NCBI RefSeq assembly: GCF_007859935.1
Contig: NZ_SJPO01000004.1
Span: 62,001-126,000 of the forward strand
Reading direction: 5' to 3'
Source of the DNA: Posidoniimonas polymericola
GTDB taxonomy: Bacteria; Planctomycetota; Planctomycetia; Pirellulales; Lacipirellulaceae
Length of the DNA: 64,000 bases
The notes under the pieces are model-generated. The model was not told where the DNA came from, did no database searches, and saw only the letters and a list, made by a program, of their open reading frames with translations. Numbering within the stretch: position 1 is the stretch's first letter; every line of letters begins with the position of its first letter. Of this stretch, positions 54,343 to 63,544 are shown piece after piece. The position numbers and the translations under genes are program-made.

Positions 54343-56817
54343 TTAGGTTGCGGTGGTCGTTGTTTCGTTCGCCGCCTCACCGGCGGCGGCCAGCTCGACG
54401 GGATTCGTGTCGTGCTCAAACCCGGGCGCGTCGTTGGGCTCGATCGGCAGGCTGACCGTGAAGACCGCGCCCTGTTCGGGCGCCGACTTGACGTTCACCC
54501 GCCCGCCGTGCATGTTCACCACCACGTTGTGGGTGATCGCCAGCCCCTGCCCCGTTCCCTTGCCGACTTCTTTGGTCGTGAAGAACGGGTCGAACACGCG
54601 GCGGCGGATCGCCTCGGGGATCCCGCAGCCGTTGTCCTCGACCTCGACCTCCACCATGTCACCGGCGCGACGGGTGCGGACGGTGATCTTGCCCAGGGTG
54701 GTCTCGCCGAACCGCTCGCGAACCGCGTCCGACGCGTTGACGACCAGGTTCAGCAGCACCTGATTCAATTCTGCCGCGAACGCCGGCGCCGCCGGCAGCT
54801 CCGGGTCGAGTTCGGTCTCGAGCTCCGCCGTGTACTTCCAACGGTTCCGCGTGATGGTGATCGTGCTCTCGACCGCCTCGTTGAGGTTGATCGGCTTGCG
54901 TTGCTGCCCCCCGGGGTGGGAGAAGCTCTTCATGGCGTTGAGGATCCCGACGACCCGGCCGATGCCCTCGCGGCTCTCCTCCAGCGCGGCGGGGATCTGG
55001 TTGAGGATGCGATCAACCCGGTGCCGCTTCTTGATCTCCTCGAGCTGGTCGCGGCGCGTCTGCCAGTCGAGCGGCTGGTCGTTGAGCAGCAGTTCGGTGA
55101 AGCAGTCGTAGACCGCAAACAACCGCTCCATCGCCATCTCGAGAAACTCGGCATTGCTCGACACAAACTGCATCGGCGTGTTGATCTCGTGGGCGATGCC
55201 GGCCGAGAGCTGACCCAGCGACTCGAGCTTCTGCGAGCGGCCCAGCTGCTCTTCCAGCCGCCGCATCTCGGTGAGGTCGGTTGCGAACAGCACGTAGACC
55301 GACTGCTCCTTGAAGGTCGCGAGCGATACCGCCACCTGGACCGGGTAGGTCGAACCATCGCTGCGGCGGTGCTCGGTCCGCAGCTCCACCCGCCTGGCGG
55401 TCCCGTCGTACAGCGGACCGAGCAGCGCCGGCATCGCCTCGGGGGCGAGGTCGGGGCTGAGGTCGCCCGGGCTGAGGCCGAGCAGCTCTTCCTGGCGGTA
55501 GCCGAGGTTGGTGCGGGCGCCCTCGCTGACCTGCAGGTACCGCAGCGACCCGCGGTCGCACACGTAGATCTCGGTGGGAGACTCGCGGATAATGCGGGCC
55601 AGCTCGAGCGCCTCGCGTTGGGTTTCGGTCGACTGCTGGATGCTCCGTTTCACCAGGGCGTAGACCCACGCCGAGGCGACTCCAAACAGCACCGACGCCA
55701 CAGCCGCAAACCCGATCAGCGTGTGCGACACACCGCGGATCATCACCGCGTCCATCTCCGACGCCTGGGCGTGCAGCCTCGAGACCGTGGCGCCGACCCG
55801 CTCCTCGGCGTTGCGGCAGCTCCTGGAGATCTGCTCCGCCTGACGCTGCGTCTCGCGCAGGGTTTCGGCCTGAGCAATCTGACGGAGCTCCTGCACGTAC
55901 AGCCCGTCGTCCGAAGTCACGAGCATCTGGTGCGCGAGATCGTCCCGCACGCCAGAGCCGAACAGGCTCTCCTCAAGCTGCTGGAGCCGCGTGCGAAACT
56001 CATCGGCGTTTCCACGCAGGCGGTAGCTGTTCTGACGAAGCCTGCCGAGCGTCAGTCGCAGCCGGTTGTCTTTGTGGCTGCGGAGGTTGTCCGCGTCGCG
56101 GAGTCCAAACATCTTCTCGACGTCAACCACGAGTTCGTGGAGGTCGTCTCTTAGCTGGTACAGGCTCCGCCCCGTGCGGTAGGTCTCGGTGTAGTCATCC
56201 AGCGCGGCGGCATCGACAACGGCTTCGTCGCCCCGCGCCCGGATCAGCTGCTTCGCGACTTGCAGCCGGTGCCGCCCAACTTCCTTCTGGACAAGACGCG
56301 CGAGCGTAGCAAGCTCTGCCCGCGCCGCGTCCTGCAGCTGGGCGCAGCGCGTCTCGATCGTGGCGGCGAGGGTGCTGGCGTCCCACGCGTCGGAGAGCGC
56401 GCGGTGTGTCTCACGCAGCCCGCTTTGCAGGCTTGCAATCGCCGCGTCCTCGCCGGCGTCGTCGACGGCAAACCGGCTGAGGCAGTCACGCAACCGGTCG
56501 GCGCCCTGATCGACACGGACCTGATCGAACGGCCGTGGCGGAACGGTCCCGGCGTTCGCAGCGCCCGGCAGCGACGACCGCAGACGCAGGTCAGATAGCC
56601 CCTGCATCAGGTCAAGTCGGTAGTTGCGGAGGTCACGCAGGGTATCCGCCACGCCGGCCCTGGCCTGGTTGAACTGCTCGTAGTGGCTCTCGACCGCCCG
56701 CAACCGTGCCCCGACCGCCGCCAGCACGGCGCCGCCGGCGGCAACGCCAAACAACGCGACCAGCAGCACCAACCGCGGGACCTTGGAGGTCGCCTCTTCT
56801 GCCCCAGCTGCGCTCAC
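54343..56817 (-). CDS. Membrane PAS-containing sensor histidine kinase
   Basis: Protein of 824 aa. Membrane helix at about 14-36, a long periplasmic coiled-coil sensor region (about 40-350, no recognised domain), a second membrane helix near 365-390, then a PAS domain (about 400-525; IYVCDRGSLRYLQVSEGARTNLGYRQEELLG). The dimerisation/phosphoacceptor domain has LSAGIAHEINTP with His543, and the ATPase domain LNLVVNASDAV (N-box, Asn694), EDNGCGIP and GKGTGQGLAI. It overlaps the binding-protein gene by 4 bp, so the periplasmic protein is the probable signal input. It is the class used in chemical sensing through an external binding protein. Confidence 0.95.
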   Translation of the reverse strand: MSAAGAEEATSKVPRLVLLVALFGVAAGGAVLAAVGARLRAVESHYEQFNQARAGVADTLRDLRNYRLDLMQGLSDLRLRSSLPGAANAGTVPPRPFDQVRVDQGADRLRDCLSRFAVDDAGEDAAIASLQSGLRETHRALSDAWDASTLAATIETRCAQLQDAARAELATLARLVQKEVGRHRLQVAKQLIRARGDEAVVDAAALDDYTETYRTGRSLYQLRDDLHELVVDVEKMFGLRDADNLRSHKDNRLRLTLGRLRQNSYRLRGNADEFRTRLQQLEESLFGSGVRDDLAHQMLVTSDDGLYVQELRQIAQAETLRETQRQAEQISRSCRNAEERVGATVSRLHAQASEMDAVMIRGVSHTLIGFAAVASVLFGVASAWVYALVKRSIQQSTETQREALELARIIRESPTEIYVCDRGSLRYLQVSEGARTNLGYRQEELLGLSPGDLSPDLAPEAMPALLGPLYDGTARRVELRTEHRRSDGSTYPVQVAVSLATFKEQSVYVLFATDLTEMRRLEEQLGRSQKLESLGQLSAGIAHEINTPMQFVSSNAEFLEMAMERLFAVYDCFTELLLNDQPLDWQTRRDQLEEIKKRHRVDRILNQIPAALEESREGIGRVVGILNAMKSFSHPGGQQRKPINLNEAVESTITITRNRWKYTAELETELDPELPAAPAFAAELNQVLLNLVVNASDAVRERFGETTLGKITVRTRRAGDMVEVEVEDNGCGIPEAIRRRVFDPFFTTKEVGKGTGQGLAITHNVVVNMHGGRVNVKSAPEQGAVFTVSLPIEPNDAPGFEHDTNPVELAAAGEAANETTTTAT

Positions 56818-58013
56818 TCTCGCACCTCACGATCTCGTAGGGTTGCCCACTCCAATGGCCGGACTTCGCCGGATCGGATCTCGGTGGGCCAGACGCGGTG
56901 GCACGCCTGATGGTCGTTGGGCGTCAGGCAGAGCTCTTCGCCGATCCCCAGGTCAAACCGGCCCAACGCCACGAGAGAGTCCACGACCGACTCCCGATCG
57001 ATGGGCCCGTCGATGCCTGCCAGCGCGCGGAGCAGAATCCGGGCGGCCAGGTACCCCTCCAACGACCCGAACGACGGTTCGATGCTTTTATCCAGGGCAT
57101 TGATTGCCCGGAGGTACTCGTCGACCGCACTCAGCTCGGCGCCGTAGTGCGGAACCACCTGGGTGATGATCACGCCATCTCCAACGGGTCCGAGGGACCG
57201 CATCAGCGGGTTGGCGCCCACGAACGAGACGTTGAGGAAGAGCGGATCGAGGCCCGCGTCCTTCGCCAGGCGGATGAACGCGGCGCACGGCTGGTAGGCC
57301 CCTACCATGATCACTGCCCGGACCGGCGGTTCCGCCATCAGCAGGTCCGCCACGGCGGTCTCGACGTCGACTGTGTTGCGGTCGTAGCGCGAGTGCGTGA
57401 CCGCGTTCTCCTCGGCCAGGCCGTGGCGGCGGAGGGTCTCGACGCCGCCGAAGTAGCCGGCGTCGCCGTAGGCGTCCCGCTGAGTAAAGAACCCGAACTC
57501 GTTCGGCGCGACGCCGAGGTGCTCGATGAGCGCTTCAACCATGGCGGACGTCTCTTCGGCGTAGCTCGCGCGGTAGTTGATGACGCAGCGGTCCGGGGGC
57601 GTCTTGCGCAGCACTCCCGCGCCGGTGTAGGCGCCAAAGAACAGCGTCTTTTTCTCGATAGCGACCGGCGCCGCGACAACTGCCGTGGGCGTGCCGACAT
57701 TGCCGATGATGCCGAGCACCCGCTGCTGATCAATCAGCATTCGCATGTTCGGCGCGGTCAGCGCCGGCTCGTACCCGTCGTCCAGCACGGCGAGCTTGAC
57801 CTCCCGCCCGTGGACGCCACCGTTGAGGTTCGCCTCGTTGAACGCGGCCAGCACGCCGTCCCGCATGTTCTTGCCGAGCTCCGCGGCCGGTCCGGTAGTC
57901 GCCGTGCTCATCCCGAACAGGAGCTCCCCCTCGCCAGACGCCGCATTGGCGGGCCAGCACGTGATGAGGAGCGCCAGCAGCAAGCTGCGAGACGCGGGTA
58001 TCGGGGATGACAT
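56814..58013 (-). CDS. Periplasmic leucine/amide-type binding protein, likely sensor partner
   Basis: Protein of 399 aa, signal peptide about 1-24 (LLLALLITCWPANAASG). Type 1 periplasmic binding fold of the branched-chain amino acid/amide group: LLFGMSTATTGPAAELGKNMRDGVLAAFNEANLNGGVHGREVKL, VLGIIGNVGTPTAVVAAPVAIEKKTLFFGAYTG, FGFFTQRDAYGDAGYFGGVETL and PSFGSLEGYLAARILLRAL. No ABC permease or ATPase gene is near; instead a histidine kinase overlaps its end by 4 bp, so it is more likely a sensory input than a transporter part. Ligand unknown; the family binds leucine, amides, urea and similar. Confidence 0.9.
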   Translation of the reverse strand: MSSPIPASRSLLLALLITCWPANAASGEGELLFGMSTATTGPAAELGKNMRDGVLAAFNEANLNGGVHGREVKLAVLDDGYEPALTAPNMRMLIDQQRVLGIIGNVGTPTAVVAAPVAIEKKTLFFGAYTGAGVLRKTPPDRCVINYRASYAEETSAMVEALIEHLGVAPNEFGFFTQRDAYGDAGYFGGVETLRRHGLAEENAVTHSRYDRNTVDVETAVADLLMAEPPVRAVIMVGAYQPCAAFIRLAKDAGLDPLFLNVSFVGANPLMRSLGPVGDGVIITQVVPHYGAELSAVDEYLRAINALDKSIEPSFGSLEGYLAARILLRALAGIDGPIDRESVVDSLVALGRFDLGIGEELCLTPNDHQACHRVWPTEIRSGEVRPLEWATLRDREVRE

Positions 58014-58453
58014 CGACTTGCCTTAAAGGGCATGGCCTGGCGTGGCGAACAAGACGCCTTGGACGGGGCACGCCCCGCCAGCCTGTAGTTCCGGTCGATC
58101 CGCCTACACGTTTCGACAAGAAACCCTAGGGCGCCCGATCGCCCCGATCGCCCCGCTCGCCTGCTGGCCCGCTGCTTCGTGGCTTCCCACATGCCGACCG
58201 CGCAGGATCGGCCCATCGCAGCCCCGCCGATCGCTCCAATGATTCGGGATCCCGACCCGGCAGACCGCGGCATCCCCGCTCACCCCTAGTGACCGAACCG
58301 ACGACCCGCCGGATCGATCGGCCGAGCCGGTAGGCACATCTCCGCGCCGTTCGCTCTGAGCATGTCCCCGAACACGGCGCCGTTGGCGCCGAAAATGACG
58401 CCGAGAAAGACCGCAAGGCAGGGTGCCGCGTAGGTCCGGCGCCGGGCGACGAA
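58014..58453. other. Intergenic region, nothing recognised
   Basis: 440 bp between the binding protein gene (minus) and the end of the M56 protease gene (minus). It holds short direct repeats of the type CGCCCCGATC near 58138-58155 but no gene with a domain or a start codon supported by a binding site. Confidence 0.5.
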
Positions 58454-60031
58454 CTAGAAGGCCTGAAACTCGACCTCGAGTACAGGGGCGACCTCGGGGC
58501 CTAGCTCGTGTTCGAACGAGGCGGTCTCGCGGTAGGTGTCCGGGCTGCTGGTCCGCGATGAGATGCCAAACACAATCGTCCCCTTCTCGCGCCAGCGGGG
58601 ATGGTCCACCAGCTCCTGCACCAGATCACGCAGCTCGGGAGTCACTGAATCGCTGGTGCGGGAGTTCTCGTACCAGTCCGAGCCAGGCCGCCAACCGATG
58701 CGGGCCTCGTCGCCAGTAAAGCGGCGCGAGATGTCGTGCGGCAGCTTCAGGAAGGTGCGGGCCTCGGGGTCCTGCTGACACGCGATCGAGAGCTCGGGGG
58801 AACCGGCCGGCAGCTCATCGCCGACAAACACAATCCGCGCCGAGCGGATGCGGGCGCCGCGGGGGATCGGCAGATCGCAGAAGCGGATGCCGACCAGCGG
58901 GTGCATCTCTTGCTGCTTGTCGTAGCTGAAGTCGAGGTCGCGGCTCGCCACCATCACTTCGCCGGTGGCCACGTTCTCTTCGGCGTCGTCGCTCGTGGTG
59001 GCGACTGCCTGCCGGATCAGGACCGGCTCGGACGGGGTGAGCGAACGAGCCAGCAGATTGGCGTCTGCGCAGACAACCGCCGCCAGCGCGACCGCGCCGG
59101 CGCCCGCCGCCCGGCACGAGGCGTACGACCGCCTCTGGCGGCGGGGGCTGATGATCGAGATCAGACGACTGTGGAGCGTCGACTCGGGCCGCCACAGCGA
59201 GCGGCCCGACCGACGCCCGGGCGTGTCCACGGGGCGCCGCGACGGGGTCGCCGACAGGGCGAGCAGCCCCCGCTGGTCGCCTAGCGGCTGTCTCTCAAAC
59301 GCCGAGATCAGCGTCTCGGCGTAGTCACGCGGTGCGTAGCCCGCCGCCAGCACCGCGTCGTCGCAGGCCCGCTCGCTCTCGAGCGCCAGCCGGCCCGCTA
59401 ACCACCAGACCATCGGGATCGGCCAGTAGACCGCCACGGCCAGCCGGGCGAGGATGGTGGTCTGCAGGTCGCGGCGTTTGAAGTGCTGCAGCTCGTGCAG
59501 GACGATCTGCATCTGCTGCTCTACCGGGAGCTCCGCGACATCGCCCCCTACCCGGATTACCTGCCGCCGGACGCCCTGGATCGAGGCCGAAGAGGCCTCG
59601 CTGTCAACGATCAGCACCGGCGGCCGTGCGATGCCGAACTGGGCGGCGAGCGCCTGGTAGAAGCCTGGGCTCCAAGGCGTCCGATCCCGGACGAGCCGGT
59701 GGGTCTGCAGCTCCATGCGGAAGATCCGCAGCGCGTGCTGCAACAGCAGCAAGGCCGCCCCTATCATCCAGACCGTGGTCAGCGTCTTCAGCACCGCGAC
59801 GCCGATCGCAGGCATCGCGTCCTTAATCGAAACTCCCGTCAGAGCGCCTCCGCTGACCAGCGGTAGTCCGAGCAACGCGGCGAATCCTACCAGCAGCACA
59901 AAGTGACGATCCCGAGCCGAGACGCCCTTCAGAGCAACCCCGTACAGGAGGTGCAGCGAGGCTAGGAACAAGGCCGCATCGAGCCCGCAATCAAACAGCC
60001 AGGCGTAGTAGGCGAGTTGACCGTTGGACAT
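58454..60031 (-). CDS. BlaR1/MecR1-type M56 membrane protease with beta-sandwich C-terminus
   Basis: Protein of 525 aa. Four membrane helices typical of the family: about 15-33, 43-64, 78-101 and 190-212. Zinc-binding site HELQH at 179-183 with downstream Glu in LESERACDDAVL (about 218-220). A further hydrophobic segment near 300-320 precedes the exterior domain. That C-terminal domain (about 340-525) is not a penicillin-binding fold; it has MHPLVGIRFCDLPIPRGARI, ARIVFVGDELPAGSPELSI and ELRDLVQELVDHPRW, and resembles modules of secreted planctomycete proteins. Probably senses an envelope or external signal and cleaves the repressor. The repressor gene is 6 bp upstream. Confidence 0.88.
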   Translation of the reverse strand: MSNGQLAYYAWLFDCGLDAALFLASLHLLYGVALKGVSARDRHFVLLVGFAALLGLPLVSGGALTGVSIKDAMPAIGVAVLKTLTTVWMIGAALLLLQHALRIFRMELQTHRLVRDRTPWSPGFYQALAAQFGIARPPVLIVDSEASSASIQGVRRQVIRVGGDVAELPVEQQMQIVLHELQHFKRRDLQTTILARLAVAVYWPIPMVWWLAGRLALESERACDDAVLAAGYAPRDYAETLISAFERQPLGDQRGLLALSATPSRRPVDTPGRRSGRSLWRPESTLHSRLISIISPRRQRRSYASCRAAGAGAVALAAVVCADANLLARSLTPSEPVLIRQAVATTSDDAEENVATGEVMVASRDLDFSYDKQQEMHPLVGIRFCDLPIPRGARIRSARIVFVGDELPAGSPELSIACQQDPEARTFLKLPHDISRRFTGDEARIGWRPGSDWYENSRTSDSVTPELRDLVQELVDHPRWREKGTIVFGISSRTSSPDTYRETASFEHELGPEVAPVLEVEFQAF

Positions 60032-60037
60032 GACTAT

Positions 60038-60430
60038 TTACCCGGGCGGGTCCTCGCTGCGGTCCTCTGCCAGCAGCTTGCGGACCTGCTCAATTTCTTG
60101 CTCTTGCAGCGGCTGGTCCTTGCTCCGCAACACGCTGGTGAACCCCAGCGCCGGCGACCCTTCGAAAAACGCCTTGAGGACTTCCTTGAGCGCGGCGACC
60201 CCCTGCTCCATTTTGGGACCCGTCGGCGCGTAGAGGAAGCGTCTGCCGGCCTTGCGGGGCGTGATCAGATCCTTCTTGGCGAGCGCGTCGAGCTGCCGTC
60301 TAACCGCGTTGTAGGAAGGATCGGCCAGGTGCTCTCGAACGTCGGCGACCGACGCCTCGCCAAGCTCGAACACAGCGTAGAGAACCTCCCGTTCTCGTCG
60401 AGAGAGTTGATTCACTAGCGTCTTGCTCAT
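60038..60430 (-). CDS. BlaI/MecI-type transcriptional repressor
   Basis: Protein of 130 aa from the ATG at 60430; the frame upstream is open for 49 more codons but those lack family features. Winged helix of the BlaI kind: LSRREREVLYAVFELGEASVADVREHL, NAVRRQLDALAKKDLITPRKAGRRFLYAP. C-terminal dimerisation helices LQEQEIEQVRKLLAED. BlaI repressors hold target promoters shut until an M56 protease cleaves them. The cognate M56 gene follows after 6 bp. A palindrome at 60548-60563, 118 bp upstream of the start, is a candidate operator. No beta-lactamase gene is nearby. Confidence 0.92.
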   Translation of the reverse strand: MSKTLVNQLSRREREVLYAVFELGEASVADVREHLADPSYNAVRRQLDALAKKDLITPRKAGRRFLYAPTGPKMEQGVAALKEVLKAFFEGSPALGFTSVLRSKDQPLQEQEIEQVRKLLAEDRSEDPPG

Positions 60431-60830
60431 GTCCCCAGCTGCTCGGCGCGATGTTGTCGGCATGGTCGACCCGCGGCAGGTCGCAGATTCCTCCTGATTT
60501 TCTAACCGTCCGTCCTGCCTGGTTGCAAGTAACACGGCCATTTTATTTGCACATTTTTGTGCATTTCCGTATTTCATTCTCTGCCGGGTTGGCTACCATC
60601 GGGGCACAGGCGAGAGGAGCAAGGCGGCGCGCCCCAACCACGGCGCGCAGAGTATTGGTAGTTTCTATGTAATCCCTCACCGGGCCATGCCGCGCCGACG
60701 CGGCGTTTGATCCCTTTCGTTCCGCACCGCGCGGTCGCCTGATCTATCCTGCTCGCGCCTTCTCGTGCGCAACAGGCAAATCAGGGCGTCCTATCGGCAA
60801 CCCCTGCTACCACTCCGAGGTAATGACCCA
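60431..60830. other. Divergent intergenic region between the BlaI-type gene and a PEP-CTERM gene
   Basis: 400 bp with promoters for both sides. The palindrome TGCACA-TTTT-TGTGCA at 60548-60563 stands out; no further gene is seen. GAGG before 60831 is the ribosome binding site of the PEP-CTERM gene. Confidence 0.55.
60548..60563. promoter_or_regulatory. Palindrome TGCACA-TTTT-TGTGCA, candidate BlaI-type operator
   Basis: Perfect 6-bp arms around TTTT in an AT-rich patch 118 bp upstream of the BlaI-type repressor start. BlaI operators in staphylococci are built on TACA-N-TGTA type dyads; this has the same ACA/TGT inner core. A link to the repressor is inferred. Confidence 0.5.
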
Positions 60831-61994
60831 ATGAATCGCACCCTGATCCTCCTTGCGGCCTGCGTAATGGCCGCGATCCCCGCCGTGCTCTCGGCACAGC
60901 CCTTCTATTATGTCGGCCCCGCGGGCGGCGACTTCTTTGACCAAGCCAACTGGAACGACTCCGCCGACGGGCTGGGCGCGTTCCTCGCCACGCCCGTCAT
61001 CGACGGCGGCACTGGTGCGATCGAGCTCGCGTTCATCGTCGACGGCGACACCGTCAGCGCCGGCGCCGATGTCGACTTCGGCATGGGGTCGTTGACGCTG
61101 GGTCCGGGCGCCTCGCTGGGCGTCGGCAGCGGCGGGTTGGTGTTCGGTTCTGGCAGCAGCTTCATCATGGACCAGGCGAGCCTTGCGGTCGACGCGGGCG
61201 GTTCTGGGCAGATTGCTTTCAACGGCGGATCGTCGATTTCGCTGAGCGGATCGAGCGTCACCGCGAGCGACGACATCTTCTTCCGCGGCGAACTGACGAT
61301 CGCCGGCTCGATGATCGAGAGCACCGGCGATGATATTGAATTCCAGAGCAGCGCGATGGTCGTGTCGATCAACGACAGCGACTTCCTCGCCTCGAGCACC
61401 GGGTCGGGCGGCGGCTTCGATCAGGTGATCTACTTCCGCACCTCCACAGACGCGGTCTTTGGTTCTACGTTCCGCGGCGGGCGGTTCGGTGTACTCACCG
61501 ACGGCGTGGGCACGACAACGCTCTTTGAAGCTACCGACTCGATCTTTGAGTTCGACGGCGACGTGGAGAACATCTTTGCTTCGTCCAACGGCGGCGTGCA
61601 CCAATTTTCGCTGCTCGGTGATTCGCGGCTGGTCGCCGATCAGTTGCAAAGTGGCATCGCACTGTTTCTCGGCGGCAACTCCACGGCCACTTTCACCGAC
61701 GACCTCGACGACGCCGACGGCGACTCTTGGCTCACCGACAACGCGCTGGTGCGTCTCGACTCGACCGGCGCGTCGTTGACCTTCGCCAACGACCAGACGG
61801 CCGACACACGGTCACGGATCTTCAACGGCCTGGCGCCGACGACCTACGCCCTCGACCCGAGCGGGTTCTCTCCGAACGACTGGGACGGCGTTTCGGCCGT
61901 GACGCTGCGGCTGGTGCCGGAGCCGGGATCGGCGGTGCTGGCGATCCTCGGCGGCCTGGGCCTGGCGGCCGCCGGACGCCGTCGCGCTGGTTAG
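60831..61994 (+). CDS. Secreted PEP-CTERM protein with repetitive beta structure
   Basis: Protein of 387 aa from the ATG at 60831, with GAGGTAA upstream; the frame extends 22 codons further back without signal character. Signal peptide about 1-21 (LILLAACVMAAIPAVLSAQ). The body begins YYVGPAGGDFFDQANWND, like the start of autotransporter-like or DUF-type beta-solenoid proteins, followed by glycine/serine-rich repeats (LTLGPGASLGVGSGGLVFGS, SSISLSGSSVTASDDIFF, VENIFASSNGGVHQFSLLG). It ends in VPEPGSAVLAILGGLGLAAAGRRR. Probably a surface filament or matrix protein. The next gene follows after 46 bp. Confidence 0.87.
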   Translation: MNRTLILLAACVMAAIPAVLSAQPFYYVGPAGGDFFDQANWNDSADGLGAFLATPVIDGGTGAIELAFIVDGDTVSAGADVDFGMGSLTLGPGASLGVGSGGLVFGSGSSFIMDQASLAVDAGGSGQIAFNGGSSISLSGSSVTASDDIFFRGELTIAGSMIESTGDDIEFQSSAMVVSINDSDFLASSTGSGGGFDQVIYFRTSTDAVFGSTFRGGRFGVLTDGVGTTTLFEATDSIFEFDGDVENIFASSNGGVHQFSLLGDSRLVADQLQSGIALFLGGNSTATFTDDLDDADGDSWLTDNALVRLDSTGASLTFANDQTADTRSRIFNGLAPTTYALDPSGFSPNDWDGVSAVTLRLVPEPGSAVLAILGGLGLAAAGRRRAG

Positions 61995-62040
61995 GCTCGA
62001 TCGTCACGAAGTGAAAACCCTTCCTGCAGGGCCTCCGCCA

Positions 62041-63540
62041 ATGCTACGAGTTCTTCGGTGTTTCAGTCGGCTTGCGGCCGGGCTGGCGGTTGCGCTGGCG
62101 CCGGCCGCGGCCCTCGCAGTGAAGATTCCAATCCCTGGCGTGAGCCAGGCCGAGGGGGATATCCCCGTCAACGGAGTCGACGCAATTGCGATCAGCCCCG
62201 ATGGCGTCACGATCGCGTTTGTGGCCAACCTTCAGCCGGGTCTAGAAACCGACCGCCTCTACACGACTACGCTGGCTGGCGGCGTGATCAACCAGGTCGC
62301 GACCAGTTCGGAGGTCGACGACATCCCCGCGTTCACGCCAGACGGTCAAACGATTGTGTATGTCGATTCCGACGGCGGGGTCGACAAGGTGCATCGCGCT
62401 CCGACATCGGGCGGCGTCGGGACTGTGGTCAACGACCTCGTCGTGAGCTTCGGCTTCCGCCTCGGCTCCAATGGCCAGACGGTCGTAGCGCTGACCCGCG
62501 ACGGCGTCGACGACGTGCTGCGGTCGTTTCCGCTTGCCGGCGGCTCGGTGACCACCCTTTCCACGGTTAATGGTCAGGGCGACGCCGACACCGAGACCTT
62601 CAACCTCAGCCCCGATGGGTCGACCGTGTACTTCGCGACCGACAACGCGCTCGATTCGGCGAATGAGACGGCCTTGTTCTACGTGCCGGTCGCGGGCGGC
62701 GTTCCGACCTCGATACCGCTGACGATACCGGCCGATCGGCTGAGCAACTTCGATATCGACACCGTCGCGTTCGACGGGACCAACGTCGTCTTCAAGGCCG
62801 ACTACTCCGTCAACGGCGAGAACCGGCTACTCCGGCTCCCCCTCAGCGGCGGGATGCCCACAGAGATTGTTGTCGACGATTTCCCGTCTGGTTCGGATAT
62901 CGACGATTTCGTCATCTCACCCGACGGCAAAACAATTGCCTTCACGGCCGACCTGGAGACTATCGGCGTTTTCGAGGTGTTCGTTGTGCCGATCGCAGGG
63001 GGTGAGGCGATCAAGATCAACAACGAGTTCACCGCCGAGGCGATCGACCTTGACATCACTGGCGACGGGGTGCCCGATATCTCGGACGGGGTCATCGACA
63101 GCGACGTGCTGCGTGAGCCGCTCGGCCGCTCGCTGGTGTGGACGCCCGACAGCCGCCAAGTGCTGTACCTTGCCGACGGCGAGGTGAACGAAGCCTACGA
63201 GATCTACCTGGTCGACAACCCACTCTACGAGGCGATCCCCGGCGACTACAACGCCGACGGCCTCGTCGACGCGGCCGACTACACCGTTTGGCGTGACACC
63301 CTCGACTCGACGACGGACCTCCGCGCCGATGGCGATGGGAACGAGGTCGTCGACGCCGGCGACTACACGCTTTGGTCCCAGAACTACGGTGGCCCAAACG
63401 CCGCCGCGGCCAGCGCGTCACTCGCGTCCGCCCCCGAGCCGACAACACTCGCGATCCTCCTGATCGCGGCCGGCGCGACCGCGACGCGGCGTAGCCAATC
63501 CGGAAACCAAGTCGAGTCTCTGCACCGCGACAGGAGCTGA
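62041..63540 (+). CDS. Secreted beta-propeller-like PEP-CTERM protein with dockerin module
   Basis: Protein of 499 aa from the ATG at 62041, which gives the best signal peptide ([17 protein letters not shown]); a GTG at 62011 would add 10 residues. Residues about 30-390 carry TolB/WD40-like blades: [88 protein letters not shown] dockerin-like pair follows ([17 protein letters not shown] and [13 protein letters not shown]), then [21 protein letters not shown] with an 11-residue polar end. Propellers of this type bind partners or sugars. A DUF1559 gene begins 4 bp after its stop. Confidence 0.9.
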   Translation: MLRVLRCFSRLAAGLAVALAPAAALAVKIPIPGVSQAEGDIPVNGVDAIAISPDGVTIAFVANLQPGLETDRLYTTTLAGGVINQVATSSEVDDIPAFTPDGQTIVYVDSDGGVDKVHRAPTSGGVGTVVNDLVVSFGFRLGSNGQTVVALTRDGVDDVLRSFPLAGGSVTTLSTVNGQGDADTETFNLSPDGSTVYFATDNALDSANETALFYVPVAGGVPTSIPLTIPADRLSNFDIDTVAFDGTNVVFKADYSVNGENRLLRLPLSGGMPTEIVVDDFPSGSDIDDFVISPDGKTIAFTADLETIGVFEVFVVPIAGGEAIKINNEFTAEAIDLDITGDGVPDISDGVIDSDVLREPLGRSLVWTPDSRQVLYLADGEVNEAYEIYLVDNPLYEAIPGDYNADGLVDAADYTVWRDTLDSTTDLRADGDGNEVVDAGDYTLWSQNYGGPNAAAASASLASAPEPTTLAILLIAAGATATRRSQSGNQVESLHRDRS

Positions 63541-63544
63541 CCAA

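Noticed and set aside
58286-58453. In-frame continuation of the M56 protease after its TAG stop (about 55 open codons with a hydrophobic stretch)
   Set aside because: No start codon or binding site, and the frame may be open by chance at this GC content; unlike the split PEP-CTERM gene it has no recognisable tail.
60708-60770. GC-rich stretches upstream of the PEP-CTERM gene as a possible small RNA
   Set aside because: No clear hairpin plus T tract and no promoter-like sequence recognised.
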